The notes under the pieces were generated by a model that saw nothing but the letters and a program-made list of their open reading frames with translations, was not told the DNA's origin and searched no databases. Positions 23,380 through 32,450 of a DNA stretch of 64,000 nucleotides are shown piece by piece. This DNA is from Bradyrhizobium sp. LTSP885. GTDB lineage: Bacteria > Pseudomonadota > Alphaproteobacteria > Rhizobiales > Xanthobacteraceae. Where the stretch lies: the NCBI RefSeq assembly GCF_000938305.1, contig NZ_JYMT01000025.1, positions 62,001-126,000 of the forward strand, given 5' to 3'. The number at the start of each line of letters is the position of its first letter. Within the stretch, counting starts at the first letter, position 1. A program made the translations under genes and the position numbers.

Positions 23380-23402
23380 TTGCTAATTAGCTAAATAACT
23401 AA
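23380..23402. promoter_or_regulatory. Palindromic operator candidate between arsR-like gene and dehydratase
   Basis: GCTAATTAGC at 23382-23391 is a perfect palindrome and is followed by CTAAATAACTAAT, a related half-site array. It is the only AT-rich stretch in the 61-base divergent spacer, so it is a likely binding site for the adjacent ArsR-type regulator and overlaps promoter space for both genes. Confidence 0.5.
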
Positions 23403-23439
23403 TCCCTGTCAATCATTCCCGTCTGCAAGGAGACTGTCC

Positions 23440-24378
23440 GTGACCGAGGTGACACCACAGGACATCGAACGATGCGCTGATCTGATCCGGCCGCACATCA
23501 GGCGGACCCCGGTCGTCGTGCTCGCGGGTGACGAGTTCGGCCTCGCCGCCAATCCAATCACGTTCAAGCTCGAACTGCTGCAGCATGCCGGCGTGTTCAA
23601 GACCCGCGGCGCCTTCGCCAATTTGCTGGCGCGCGACGTGCCGAAGGCCGGCGTCGTCGCGGCATCCGGCGGCAACCATGGCGCAGCCACCGCTTACGCC
23701 GCGATGCGGCTCGGCAAGCCGGCGCGGATCTACATTCCCACCGTGTCGTCGCCCGCCAAGGTGCAGCGCATCCGCGACTATGGCGCCGACCTCGTGATCG
23801 AGGGCGACCTCTACGCCGACGCGCTGGCCGCAAGCGAAGTCTGGGCGCAGCAGAGCGGCGCGATGCCGGTGCCGGCGTTCGACCAGCACGAGACCATCAT
23901 GGGCCAGGGCACGCTCGGCCTCGAACTCGAACAGCAGGCGCCCGACATCGACACCGTGCTGGTGGCGGTCGGCGGCGGCGGCCTGATCGCAGGCGTTGCC
24001 GCGTGGTATGGCGGCCGCGTCAAGGTGATCGGCGTCGAGCCAACGGCAGCGCCAACGCTGACGCGCGCACTCGCGGCTGGCCATCCGGTCGATGCCGAGG
24101 CCGGCGGGCTGGCGGCAGATTCGCTGGCGCCGCGGCGGGTCGGCGAGCGCGTCTATCCGATCGCCGCGAAATATGTGCATGGCACCGTTCTGGTGTCCGA
24201 CGACGCGATTGCCGAGGCGCAGCAGACGCTGTGGCGTGGCTTGCGCATCGTCGCCGAGCCGGGCGGCGCCGCGGCATTTTCGGCGCTGCTGTCGGGCGCC
24301 TACAAGCCCGATGCCAATGAGCGCGTCGCCGTCGTGATCAGCGGCGGCAACACCACGGCGGTGAATTTCGGCCGCTGA
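23440..24378 (+). CDS. PLP-dependent threonine/serine dehydratase family enzyme
   Basis: 312 residues from a GTG with AAGGAGA upstream. PLP-lysine K54 lies in FKTRGA; the substrate loop is SGGNHG, the phosphate-binding glycine loop GGGGLIAG, and the ring-nitrogen serine lies in the terminal SGGN. This is fold type II, catalytic domain only, without the ACT domain of biosynthetic IlvA, so it is of the catabolic or serine-racemase-like type. It removes ammonia from threonine or serine, or a related hydroxy-amino acid. Divergent from an ArsR regulator that may control it. Confidence 0.88.
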   Translation: MTEVTPQDIERCADLIRPHIRRTPVVVLAGDEFGLAANPITFKLELLQHAGVFKTRGAFANLLARDVPKAGVVAASGGNHGAATAYAAMRLGKPARIYIPTVSSPAKVQRIRDYGADLVIEGDLYADALAASEVWAQQSGAMPVPAFDQHETIMGQGTLGLELEQQAPDIDTVLVAVGGGGLIAGVAAWYGGRVKVIGVEPTAAPTLTRALAAGHPVDAEAGGLAADSLAPRRVGERVYPIAAKYVHGTVLVSDDAIAEAQQTLWRGLRIVAEPGGAAAFSALLSGAYKPDANERVAVVISGGNTTAVNFGR

Positions 24379-24399
24379 GCCGTGCGCACTCTACGAGAT

Positions 24400-24656
24400 G
24401 AGAGGGCAAACGAAATGCAAAGCTCGGACAAATCATGTCGCGAGAATGCCAAGCCTTGTCCACCGCTGTCATCGCCCGCGAAAGCGGGCGACCCAGTACG
24501 CCGCGGCTCATCGGCTCAAGCACAACTGCCTCTGGAATACTGGATCGCCCGGACAAGCCGGCGACGACACCGCGTGTTGTTGCGCACCGCTGGGGCCACA
24601 GCTCGCCTCAACAACACAACCCTGTGGTTATGGGTCCCTGCTTTCGCAGGGACGAC
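24400..24656. repeat. Composite dispersed repeat including family B, copy 2
   Basis: The first part (24421-24440, AGCTCGGACAAATCATGTCG) matches the right end of the repeat-like segment at 2378-2809. It is followed by a hairpin CGCCCGC/GCGGGCG near 24473-24491, then a nested hairpin around GGATCGCCCGG, then the right arm of family B (24624-24656) with the same 50-base lead-in as copy 1. Nested repeats explain the short frames here; I see no gene. Confidence 0.8.
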
Positions 24657-24677
24657 GGCGGCACCCTTTGCACCCAC

Positions 24678-25322
24678 TCACATCACCCGCGCAAACCTTC
24701 GGAAGCCCGGCGCGCCGGTCAGGGCTTCGAACGCGGCATCGCGCTTTTCTTCGGCGAATGCAAAGCCCGCTTTGGCATAGCAGCGCTCGGCGGCCACATT
24801 GTCGATCAGGAACGAGATCGAGGCCTGCGCATAGCCAGCGGCCTTGCCGGCGGCGAGCGCGTGTCCGATCAGTTCCTGTATCAATCCGCCACCGCGATAC
24901 GCCTTGTCTCTCGCGACGTGCTCGATCAGCCAGTCGCCCTCGCCGCCCTGAACCCAGCAATTGCGGGCATAGGCGCCGCGCTGGAGGACGCCCGCAGCAT
25001 CGATGTCGGTCCCTGCCGCCACCTCCTCGATCGCCGCGCGGGCGGCAACGACCGTTCCGGATGCCGGCATCGCGCACAGCGCCGCGGCCGGCACGCCGTC
25101 GACCTCGGCAATCAGGAAATGGGCGACGTGATACCATGACCGGTGACGCGCAATGGCGAGCCGCGCGATGAAGGCGAGGCATTCCGGCTCATCCCGATCG
25201 AGCGCGATGTCGATCCAGCCACGCGGCAGCGGGCCGCGCTGCGCCGACAGGATGATGCGGGCGATGAAGGCGGCGTCGTCGGATCGTGCGGGACGGATCG
25301 TCGTCCGTCCCGCCGCTGGCAT
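24678..25322 (-). CDS. GNAT-family N-acetyltransferase
   Basis: 214 residues. It opens with TTIRPARSDDAAFIARI, has an inserted segment in the middle, and the acetyl-CoA site EHVARDKAYRGGGLIQELIGHAL (key part R.YRGGGL.QELI) near 135-158, followed by ASISFLIDNVAAERCYAKAGF, the typical end of GNAT proteins. The acceptor is unknown. The ATG starts one base after the stop of the CoA-transferase beta gene upstream, so it is the last gene of that operon. Confidence 0.85.
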   Translation of the reverse strand: MPAAGRTTIRPARSDDAAFIARIILSAQRGPLPRGWIDIALDRDEPECLAFIARLAIARHRSWYHVAHFLIAEVDGVPAAALCAMPASGTVVAARAAIEEVAAGTDIDAAGVLQRGAYARNCWVQGGEGDWLIEHVARDKAYRGGGLIQELIGHALAAGKAAGYAQASISFLIDNVAAERCYAKAGFAFAEEKRDAAFEALTGAPGFRRFARVM

Positions 25323-25323
25323 C

Positions 25324-25974
25324 TCAGGTGTTCTTCAGCGCGACGCGGAACTCGGCCTCGGTCTTGGCCTTGACCTCGTCGAGCGTGACGCCGTCGGCGA
25401 GCTCGATCAGCGCCATGCCGTCCTTGCCGTGCTTGTCGATGGTGAAAACGGCGAGATCGGTGACGACCATGTCGACGACCTTCTCACCGGTCAGCGGCAG
25501 GTTGCATTGCTTCAGCAGCTTCGCGCCGTCCTTGGCGGAATGCTCCATCACCACCACGACGCGCTTGACGCCGGCGACGAGGTCCATGGCGCCGCCCATG
25601 CCCTTCACCATCTTGCCGGGGATCATCCAGTTGGCGAGGTCGCCGTTCTGCGCGACCTGCATGGCGCCGAGGATCGAGAGATCGATATGGCCGCCGCGCA
25701 CCATGCCGAACGACTCGGCCGAGGAGAAATAGCTGGTGTCAGGCAATTCGCTGACGGTCTGCTTGCCGGCATTGATCAAATCGGCGTCGACCTCGTCCTC
25801 ATAGGGGAACGGGCCCATGCCGAGCATGCCGTTCTCGCTCTGCAGGCTGACGTCGATGCCGTCGGGGATGTAGTTCGACACCAGTGTCGGGATGCCGATG
25901 CCGAGATTGACGTAGTAGCCGTCGCGCAACTCCTTGGCAGCGCGGGCGGCCATCTGTTCACGGGTCCAGGCCAT
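25324..25974 (-). CDS. scoB: 3-oxoacid CoA-transferase subunit B
   Basis: 216 residues. The catalytic glutamate is in SENGMLGMG near 46-54, which forms the glutamyl-CoA intermediate, and the front has VNLGIGIPTLV. Length and motifs fit succinyl-CoA:3-ketoacid CoA-transferase beta subunits; beta-ketoadipate transferase (PcaJ) is closely related and cannot be excluded without the other pca genes, none of which are here. It acts with subunit A in ketone-body use, which also serves polyhydroxybutyrate breakdown. Second gene of a three-gene operon. Confidence 0.92.
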   Translation of the reverse strand: MAWTREQMAARAAKELRDGYYVNLGIGIPTLVSNYIPDGIDVSLQSENGMLGMGPFPYEDEVDADLINAGKQTVSELPDTSYFSSAESFGMVRGGHIDLSILGAMQVAQNGDLANWMIPGKMVKGMGGAMDLVAGVKRVVVVMEHSAKDGAKLLKQCNLPLTGEKVVDMVVTDLAVFTIDKHGKDGMALIELADGVTLDEVKAKTEAEFRVALKNT

Positions 25975-25998
25975 GGAAGGCTCCTAACGGGTTTCGGA

Positions 25999-26706
25999 TC
26001 AAGCTGCGGGGCGCGGGCGAGTGTTGCGGAACTCAATCCGCTTGTGGCCGGTCCCGACCTCGATAATGCGCTTCACGAAGATGCCCGGCGTATGGATGTG
26101 GTCCGGATCGATCTCGCCGGCCGGCACCAGGTGCTCGACCTCGGCGACGGTGACCTTCGCCGCGGTCGCCATCATCGGGTTAAAGTTGCGCGCGGTCTTG
26201 CGATAGACGAGGTTGCCGGCGGTGTCGCCCTTCCAGGCGTGGACGATGGCAACATCGGCGAACAGGCCGCGCTCCATGATGTATTTCTCGCCGTCGAATT
26301 CCTTCACTTCCTTGCCTTCGGCGATCAGCGTGCCGACACCGGTCTTGGTGTAGAAGGCCGGGATGCCGGCGCCGCCGGCGCGGATGCGCTCGGCGAGCGT
26401 GCCCTGCGGATTGAACTCGAGTTCGAGCTCGCCGGCGAGATATTGCTGGGCGAACAGCTTGTTCTCGCCGACATAGGACGAGATCATCTTCTTGATCTGG
26501 CGCGTTTCCAAGAGCCGGCTCAAGCCGATGCCGTCGACGCCGGCATTGTTGGAGATGACCGTCAGCCCCTTCACGCCGGAGTCGCGGATCGCGTCCGACA
26601 GGGTCTCGGCGATGCCGCAGAGGCCGAAGCCGCCCGACATGATCATGATGCCGTCCTTGAGGAGACCATCGAGTGCCGACTTGGCGTCGGGATAGACCTT
26701 GTTCAT
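25999..26706 (-). CDS. scoA: 3-oxoacid CoA-transferase subunit A
   Basis: 235 residues. The CoA-binding glycine motif GGFGLCGIAETL lies near 25-36 and GGAGIPAFYT in the middle, followed by EYIMERGLFADVAIVHAWK-type conserved sequence (here GEKYIMERGLFADVAIV). Full length for the subunit. First gene of the scoAB-GNAT operon, 24 bases before scoB. Its promoter lies in the 230-base spacer shared with the divergent AsmA gene. Confidence 0.92.
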   Translation of the reverse strand: MNKVYPDAKSALDGLLKDGIMIMSGGFGLCGIAETLSDAIRDSGVKGLTVISNNAGVDGIGLSRLLETRQIKKMISSYVGENKLFAQQYLAGELELEFNPQGTLAERIRAGGAGIPAFYTKTGVGTLIAEGKEVKEFDGEKYIMERGLFADVAIVHAWKGDTAGNLVYRKTARNFNPMMATAAKVTVAEVEHLVPAGEIDPDHIHTPGIFVKRIIEVGTGHKRIEFRNTRPRPAA

Positions 26707-26936
26707 GCGACGAATACCTGATGGAGGGCGTGAACCGCTGACACAGGCTGGATTATTAGGCGAAATCTTCGCGGTGCGTCAATGACAGCCCCCGTGCCGC
26801 CACGGAAGGCCGCCTGCGACATCAGGATGGCCTTGAAAGCGACAAGAAAACCCTTCAAGTTGCGTGGGTTGGCACCGGCTTCCATGCACAGCCCGCAGTG
26901 TCCGACGTGACCCGACAATTTCAACCCGATCCGGAC

Positions 26937-28904
26937 ATGTCATTGACCATGGCCCAAGGAATAAAGCGCCTCGGGATGCCGATCGCGGCGGTTCTCGGCC
27001 TGGCGCTGATTGGCCTGATCGCCAATTCCTGGTTCCTCAACCGGGACTCGCTGCGACGCGCCGTCGAAGCGCAGATCCGCGCCGTCACCGGGCTCGACCT
27101 CGTCGTCAACGGCCCGATCGATGTCTCGGTGTTTCCGGGCAGTTATGTCTCGTTCCATGATGTGGGGCTCAAGGGCGCAGATACCACCGACCCCGCTTTG
27201 CAGGTCGATGTGCTGACTGCAAATCTCCGCCTGCTGCCGCTCATGTTGCGGCGGTTCGAGATCGCCGACGTCATGATGCTCCGCCCGCATATCCATGTGG
27301 TGCGCGACGCCAATGGCGAGAGCAACTGGACACCGTTTGTCGAAACCATCGCCAGGACGATGACGCCAGGCGCCGAGAACCAGGTGTCGTTCTCCGAGAT
27401 CCGGATCCAGGACGGCGAAATGAACTACGAGGACGCGACCAACCGCGTCTCCGAACAGCTCGGCGATATCGACCTGTCGCTGGCCTGGCCGTCGATCTCG
27501 CGCTCTTTTGCCGCAACCGGCCAGTTCGACTGGCGTGGCGAGCGCGTCGACGGCTCGATCAGCGCCAGCGATTTCGTAGCCCTGCTGTCGGGCGAGCGCT
27601 CCGGCCTGAAGGCACGGCTGGCCAGCGCGCCGCTGAAGATTGCATTCGACGGAACCGTCGCCAACCGCACCAGCCTGATGATGGAAGGCGTCGCCACCAT
27701 GGACTCACCGTCGCTGCGCAATGCGCTGCGCTGGATGGGCCAGGAGCCGCCCGGCGGCGGTGGCGGTTTCGGCCGTTTCGCGCTGAAGGCGCGCGCCAAT
27801 GTGGTCGGCGGCTCGGTCGCGCTCACCAATGTCAATGTCGAGCTCGACGGCAACGTCGCCGAAGGCGTGATGACCTACGCCAATAACGGCCGGCAGACGC
27901 TGCAGGCGACGCTTGCGGCCGGCAATCTCGACTTCACGCCCTACATCTCGACCTTCCGCCTGCTGGCCAGCGGCCAGCGCGACTGGAACAGGCAATTGTT
28001 CGACCTGACCTCGCTGTCATCGACCGACCTCGACATGCGGCTGTCGGCGGCAAAGGTGACGGTCGGCCCGTCCAGGCTTGGCCGCACCGCGTTCGGCGCC
28101 AATCTGCGCGGCGGCGCGCTGGCGCTCAGCGTCGGCGAGGCACAGATGTATGGCGGCATCGCCAAGGGCTCGTTCGCGGTCGCGCGCTCGGATGCGGTCG
28201 CCGACGTCAGGGCGCAATTCCAGTTCACCGATGTAGATTTGCAGGCCTGCGCCAGCGAATTGTTCGGCATCACCAAGCTTTCGGGGCGCGGCAACCTCAA
28301 CGTCTCGCTGACGGCGTCCGGCTCGAGCCCGTTTGGACTGGCGCAATCGCTCGACGGGACCGCGACGCTGACCGGCCATGACGGGGCGATCGCGGGCTTC
28401 AATGTCGAGCAGCTCCTGAAGCGGCTGGAGCGGCGGCCGCTGTCGGGTGGCGGCAATTTCCGCTCCGGCTCGACGCCCTATGACAATCTCAATCTCTCGG
28501 TGAAATTCTCCGACGGCGTTGCGACCGCCGATGACATTCGCGTCGAGGGCCCCGCGGCGAAGATCACGCTGACCGGCACGGCTTCAGTGCCGGCGCGCGA
28601 ATATGACCTCAAGGGCGTCGCCAGCCTGACGTCCGCAGCTGCCGGCGGCAACGCTTTCGATCTGCCCTTCGTGGTGCAGGGTCCGTGGGACGATCCCCTG
28701 ATCTTCCCCGATCCGGAAAGCCTGATCCGCCGCTCGCCCGCGTCGGCGCCGCTGCTCGATGCGGTGAAGGACCGCAAGACCCGCGATGCGGTGCGCTCGG
28801 TGATCGAGCGCCTCACCGGCGGCGGTAAGTCCGCGGCGCCCGACGCCGCAGCGCCTGCGCCGGCAAGCGCCCCGGCGGCCGCCGAAAATGCGAAGTCGAA
28901 CTGA
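26937..28904 (+). CDS. AsmA family protein
   Basis: 655 residues from this ATG; a GTG 39 bases earlier is also possible, and neither has a clear ribosome site. One membrane helix at about 12-35 anchors a long periplasmic part. The segment NRDSLRRAVEAQIRAVTGLDLVVNGPIDV (key parts R..VE..I...TGL.L...G.IDV), F.DVGL, and LRLLPLMLRRFEI is the AsmA N-terminal pattern, and the C-terminal part has the repeated FSDGVATADDIRVEGPAAKI-type beta units. AsmA-like proteins are thought to bridge inner and outer membrane and move phospholipid. Ends in an Ala/Pro-rich tail. Confidence 0.88.
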   Translation: MSLTMAQGIKRLGMPIAAVLGLALIGLIANSWFLNRDSLRRAVEAQIRAVTGLDLVVNGPIDVSVFPGSYVSFHDVGLKGADTTDPALQVDVLTANLRLLPLMLRRFEIADVMMLRPHIHVVRDANGESNWTPFVETIARTMTPGAENQVSFSEIRIQDGEMNYEDATNRVSEQLGDIDLSLAWPSISRSFAATGQFDWRGERVDGSISASDFVALLSGERSGLKARLASAPLKIAFDGTVANRTSLMMEGVATMDSPSLRNALRWMGQEPPGGGGGFGRFALKARANVVGGSVALTNVNVELDGNVAEGVMTYANNGRQTLQATLAAGNLDFTPYISTFRLLASGQRDWNRQLFDLTSLSSTDLDMRLSAAKVTVGPSRLGRTAFGANLRGGALALSVGEAQMYGGIAKGSFAVARSDAVADVRAQFQFTDVDLQACASELFGITKLSGRGNLNVSLTASGSSPFGLAQSLDGTATLTGHDGAIAGFNVEQLLKRLERRPLSGGGNFRSGSTPYDNLNLSVKFSDGVATADDIRVEGPAAKITLTGTASVPAREYDLKGVASLTSAAAGGNAFDLPFVVQGPWDDPLIFPDPESLIRRSPASAPLLDAVKDRKTRDAVRSVIERLTGGGKSAAPDAAAPAPASAPAAAENAKSN

Positions 28905-29027
28905 TCGAGCTCTTCGCTTTCCGCATAGGTGCGACTATGCACGTCCGCGCCGCTCGCGATACCCCCCTACAGAAGTCGTCGTTGCGCCATCTGGATCAGG
29001 CCACAGCCATGCGCTAGTGTTTTACCC

Positions 29028-29035
29028 AACCGGTT
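29028..29035. promoter_or_regulatory. Possible LacI-type operator core
   Basis: AACCGGTT, a perfect eight-base palindrome in a T/A-rich surround, 31 bases upstream of the start of a sugar-type ABC transporter operon. LacI-family regulators often bind such CG-centred palindromes. No regulator gene is adjacent, so this is weak. Confidence 0.25.
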
Positions 29036-29065
29036 AAAAAACCCGGCGTGAAAAGGGAGAACAAC

Positions 29066-30451
29066 GTGAGATCCAAGGTTATCGGTGCGCTTTCACTCGC
29101 GGTCGCAGCCGTCGGCCTGTTCGCCGCCACCGCACCCGCTTTTGCCCAGGGCAAGACCATCACCGTCTGGTGGGGCAAGGGATTTTACAAATCCGAAGAC
29201 GACGCACTGCTCGACACCATCAAGAAATTCGAAGCCAAGACCGGCATCAAGGTCGAATTGTCGCAATACGCGATCCAGGACATGATCCCGAAGACGGTCG
29301 CCGCGCTCGATTCCGGCACCGTGCCCGATGTCGCCTATTCCGACACCTACGACGTGCAGGCACAGGGCAAATGGGCCTATGAGGGCAAGCTCGAGGACCT
29401 CTCGGACGTCATGACGCCGATCCAGGATCGGTTCGTGCAGAACACGCTTGACGCGTCGAAGCTCTATGACAACGTCGCCAAGAAGCGGTCCTATTACGGC
29501 TTCCCGCTGAAGCAGCAGAGCATGCATGTCCAGATCTGGAGCGACATGCTGGAGAAGGCCGGCTTCAAGCAGAGCGACATCCCGAACGACTGGACGGGCT
29601 ATTGGACGTTCTGGTGCGACAAGGTGCAACCGGCGATCCGCAAGGCCACCGGCCAGCGCATCTACGCGGTCGGCCAGCCGATGGGCGTGGAATCCACCGA
29701 CGCATTCCAGTCGTTCTACACCTTCATGGACGCCTATCACGTCAAGCTGGTCGACGATGACGGCAAGCTCCTGGTCGACGATCCCAAGGTCCGCGACGCC
29801 CTGATCCACGCGCTGACGGACTACACCGAGACCTACATCAAGGGCTGCACGCCGCCCTCCTCCACGACCTGGAAAGACCCGGACAACAACGTCGCCTTCC
29901 ACAACAAGACCATCGTGATGACCCACAATTTCACGATTTCGATCGCGGCGAAGTGGTTCGAGGATTCGACCAATCCGGCGCTGACCGACGCGCAGCGCGC
30001 CGCCGGCAAGCAGGCCTATGAGCACGACATCATCACCGCGTCCTTCCCCAAGGCGCCGGATGGTTCCACGATCAGGTACCGCTCCGACGTCAAGACCGGT
30101 TTGGTCTTCACCGCGGCCAAGAACAAGGCCGAGGCCAAGCAGTTCATCAGTTTCCTGCTCGAGGAAGACAACGTGCGGCCCTATATCGAGGGCGCGCTCG
30201 GCCGCTGGTTCCCGGTGACCAAGGCCAGCCAGGCCAGCCCGTTCTGGCAGGCCGACCGGCATCGCAAGGCGGTCTGGACCCAGTTCACCGGCGGCACCGC
30301 GCCGTTCGACTTTACCAAGAACTGGAAGTTCACCATCCTCAACAACGAGAACGTCTGGGCCAAAGCCATGAACCGCGTGGTCAGCGAGAAGGTGCCGGTG
30401 GACAAGGCCGTCGACGAATTGATCGCCCGCATCAAGCAGGTCGCGGGGTAA
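29066..30451 (+). CDS. ABC transporter substrate-binding protein, sugar family (family 1)
   Basis: 461 residues. A GTG five bases after AAGGGAGA was preferred to one 18 bases earlier. A signal peptide ends near 28 (APAFA/QG). The mature protein starts KTITVWWGKGFY, with EAKTGIKVEL and the DVAYSDTYDVQAQGKW region typical of family 1 solute-binding proteins that serve carbohydrate uptake; substrate unknown. The mature part has a possible disulfide pair (WCDK and KGCT). The two permease genes follow after a 183-base gap filled by a palindromic repeat. Confidence 0.88.
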   Translation: MRSKVIGALSLAVAAVGLFAATAPAFAQGKTITVWWGKGFYKSEDDALLDTIKKFEAKTGIKVELSQYAIQDMIPKTVAALDSGTVPDVAYSDTYDVQAQGKWAYEGKLEDLSDVMTPIQDRFVQNTLDASKLYDNVAKKRSYYGFPLKQQSMHVQIWSDMLEKAGFKQSDIPNDWTGYWTFWCDKVQPAIRKATGQRIYAVGQPMGVESTDAFQSFYTFMDAYHVKLVDDDGKLLVDDPKVRDALIHALTDYTETYIKGCTPPSSTTWKDPDNNVAFHNKTIVMTHNFTISIAAKWFEDSTNPALTDAQRAAGKQAYEHDIITASFPKAPDGSTIRYRSDVKTGLVFTAAKNKAEAKQFISFLLEEDNVRPYIEGALGRWFPVTKASQASPFWQADRHRKAVWTQFTGGTAPFDFTKNWKFTILNNENVWAKAMNRVVSEKVPVDKAVDELIARIKQVAG

Positions 30452-30485
30452 GGTGACGATGCCGGCCGCCGCGAACGTATGTTTC

Positions 30486-30608
30486 TGTCGTCCCTGCGAA
30501 AGCAGGGACCCATACGCCGCGGCGGACATGGTGAAAGACACTGGTCATCGGCTTTCGCGCAACAACGAAAGCCGGTGGTTATGGGTCCCTGCTTTCGCAG
30601 GGACGACA
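30486..30608. repeat. Dispersed palindromic repeat, family B, copy 3, inside an operon
   Basis: Left arm TGTCGTCCCTGCGAAAGCAG and right arm CTGCTTTCGCAGGGACGACA are exact inverted copies over 20 bases; the right arm is extended on its inner side by GTGGTTATGGGTCC as in copies 1 and 2. It fills most of the gap between the binding-protein gene and the first permease gene and would form a strong hairpin in their shared mRNA. Confidence 0.9.
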
Positions 30609-30634
30609 GCGTAGGTACAGGCGACGAGTCAACG

Positions 30635-31504
30635 ATGGCGATCACACTGTCAGCATCCGACGTGCCAAGCCCGCCGCTGTCGGCGCGGCTGACGCCGCCG
30701 CAGGTCTGGGGCATCGTGTTGCTTGCGCCCTATCTGCTGGTGTTCCTCGCCTTCGTCGTCTATCCGGTCTGCTACGGCCTGTGGCTGGCGCGCCATCCGG
30801 CAAGCTATGTCGCGCTCTACAACGATCCGATCTTCGCACGCGCCGCGGTCAACACGCTGATCTTCCTGGTGATCGGCATCAACTTCAAGATGCTGGTCGC
30901 GCTGTTCCTGTCGGGCTTCTTCATCCAGCAGCGCGGCTGGATCAAATGGCTGTCGGTGCTGTTCATCCTGCCCTGGGCGGTGCCCTCGATCCCGACCATC
31001 CTATCGGTGCGCTTCATGCTCAATCCCGAATGGGGCATGGTCAACCAGGTCATCTTCAAGCTGACCGGCGATGACGGGCCGAACTGGCTGAACGATCCGA
31101 CCGTGGCGCTGACCATGGCGATCGGCGTGCATATCTGGAAATCGCTGCCGTTCTGGACCCTGATCCTGATGACCGGGCGGCTCGCCATTCCCAACGATCT
31201 GTTCGAGGCCGCCGATGTCGACGGCGCCAGCTGGTGGCAAAAATTCCGCTTCATCACCTGGCCGTCGATGCAGGTGCTCTATGTCACCTGCTCGCTGCTC
31301 TCGATGATCTGGACGCTCGGCGACTTCAACAGCGTCTATCTGCTGACCGGCGGCGGGCCCGCCGACCTCACCCATGTGCTGTCGACGCTCGGCATCCGGT
31401 ATCTTCGGCTCGACCAGCTCTCGTTGTCGATGGCCTCGATCGTCTGCGCGATGCCGTTCGTGTTGCCGCTGATCTATTTCATGATGAAACGGTTGTCGCG
31501 ATGA
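30635..31504 (+). CDS. ABC transporter permease, sugar type (first)
   Basis: 289 residues, six predicted membrane helices, starting around 28 (WGIVLLAPYLLVFLAF). The cytoplasmic coupling loop is the EAA motif: LFEAADVDGASWWQKFRFITWPSM near 190-215. This is the MalF/UgpA-type subunit. The ATG follows the repeat; a longer frame through the repeat is artefactual. Its TGA overlaps the next gene's ATG. Confidence 0.9.
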   Translation: MAITLSASDVPSPPLSARLTPPQVWGIVLLAPYLLVFLAFVVYPVCYGLWLARHPASYVALYNDPIFARAAVNTLIFLVIGINFKMLVALFLSGFFIQQRGWIKWLSVLFILPWAVPSIPTILSVRFMLNPEWGMVNQVIFKLTGDDGPNWLNDPTVALTMAIGVHIWKSLPFWTLILMTGRLAIPNDLFEAADVDGASWWQKFRFITWPSMQVLYVTCSLLSMIWTLGDFNSVYLLTGGGPADLTHVLSTLGIRYLRLDQLSLSMASIVCAMPFVLPLIYFMMKRLSR

Positions 31505-32352
31505 AGCTGCCCACCCTCCGCGACGTCGGCACCGAAGCCAAGCTGCTGTTGATCGGCATCCCGGTCTTTATCTGGACCATGGTGCCGATCTACCACATGT
31601 TCGTGTTCGCGATCTCGCCCAAGGAGGATGCGTTCGCGGGCAAGCTGTGGCCGGACCACCCGACGCTGCATAATTTCCACATTGTGTTCTACCAGGAGCA
31701 CTATTTCCTCCGGGATTTCTGGATCCAGTTCTGGAATTCGACCGTGATCGCGCTGGCCGTCGGTGCGCTGACGCTGTTCGTCGCGACCGCCGCCGCGTTC
31801 TCGATCTCGCGGCTCAAGGTGCCGGGCGGCCGCGCCGTGATGAACCTCGCGCTATTCACCTATTTCATCCCGGCGGCGTTCCTCGCCGTGCCGATGTACC
31901 GCACCATGGGCAATTACGGCCTGCTCAACAATCACTGGTCGCTGATCCTCGCCATGGTGACGATCGCCTCGCCCTACGCGATCTGGGTGCTGAAGCAGGC
32001 CTCCGACAAGCTGCCGGTCGAGCTCGACGAGGCCGCGACCATGGATGGCGCCACCACGCTGCAGCTGTTCCGCCTGGTCTATCTTCCGCTGATGATGCCC
32101 TCGCTGGTCGCGGTCGGCACCTATGCGATCCTGCTCGCCTGGAACGAATATCTCTACGCGTTCCTGCTGTTGTCGAAGGATACCGACATCACGCTGCCGG
32201 TTGCGCTCGGCAACTTCCTCGCCGCCGACGACTCGCCGTGGGAGCTGCTGATGACCACAGGCTTCATCTATGCGCTGCCACCGGCCGCGATCTATTACGT
32301 CTTCAAGCGCTACATGGTCGGCGGCCTGACCGCCGGCGCGGTCAAATCGTGA
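31501..32352 (+). CDS. ABC transporter permease, sugar type (second)
   Basis: 283 residues, MalG/UgpE-type. About six membrane helices; the EAA loop is DEAATMDGATTLQLFRLVYLPLMMP near 178-202 (key residues EAA...DGA). ATGA overlap with the first permease gives tight coupling. No ATPase gene follows; the cassette probably shares a MalK/UgpC-type ATPase encoded elsewhere, as is common for this family. Confidence 0.9.
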   Translation: MKLPTLRDVGTEAKLLLIGIPVFIWTMVPIYHMFVFAISPKEDAFAGKLWPDHPTLHNFHIVFYQEHYFLRDFWIQFWNSTVIALAVGALTLFVATAAAFSISRLKVPGGRAVMNLALFTYFIPAAFLAVPMYRTMGNYGLLNNHWSLILAMVTIASPYAIWVLKQASDKLPVELDEAATMDGATTLQLFRLVYLPLMMPSLVAVGTYAILLAWNEYLYAFLLLSKDTDITLPVALGNFLAADDSPWELLMTTGFIYALPPAAIYYVFKRYMVGGLTAGAVKS

Positions 32353-32450
32353 GCGGCCGGAATGGGATGATAGAAGGCGAGATAATTGAACCTGTCATGC
32401 CGGCGGGGCGACCGAGGGGATAGCCGCCCCAGCCAAGGAAACGTCCGGAT

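Noticed and set aside
25153..26721. 522-codon plus-strand frame opposite scoA/scoB
   Set aside because: Antisense of two well-recognised CoA-transferase subunits; no domain content.
29093..30541. 482-codon minus-strand frame opposite the sugar-binding protein
   Set aside because: Antisense shadow that also runs into the family B repeat.
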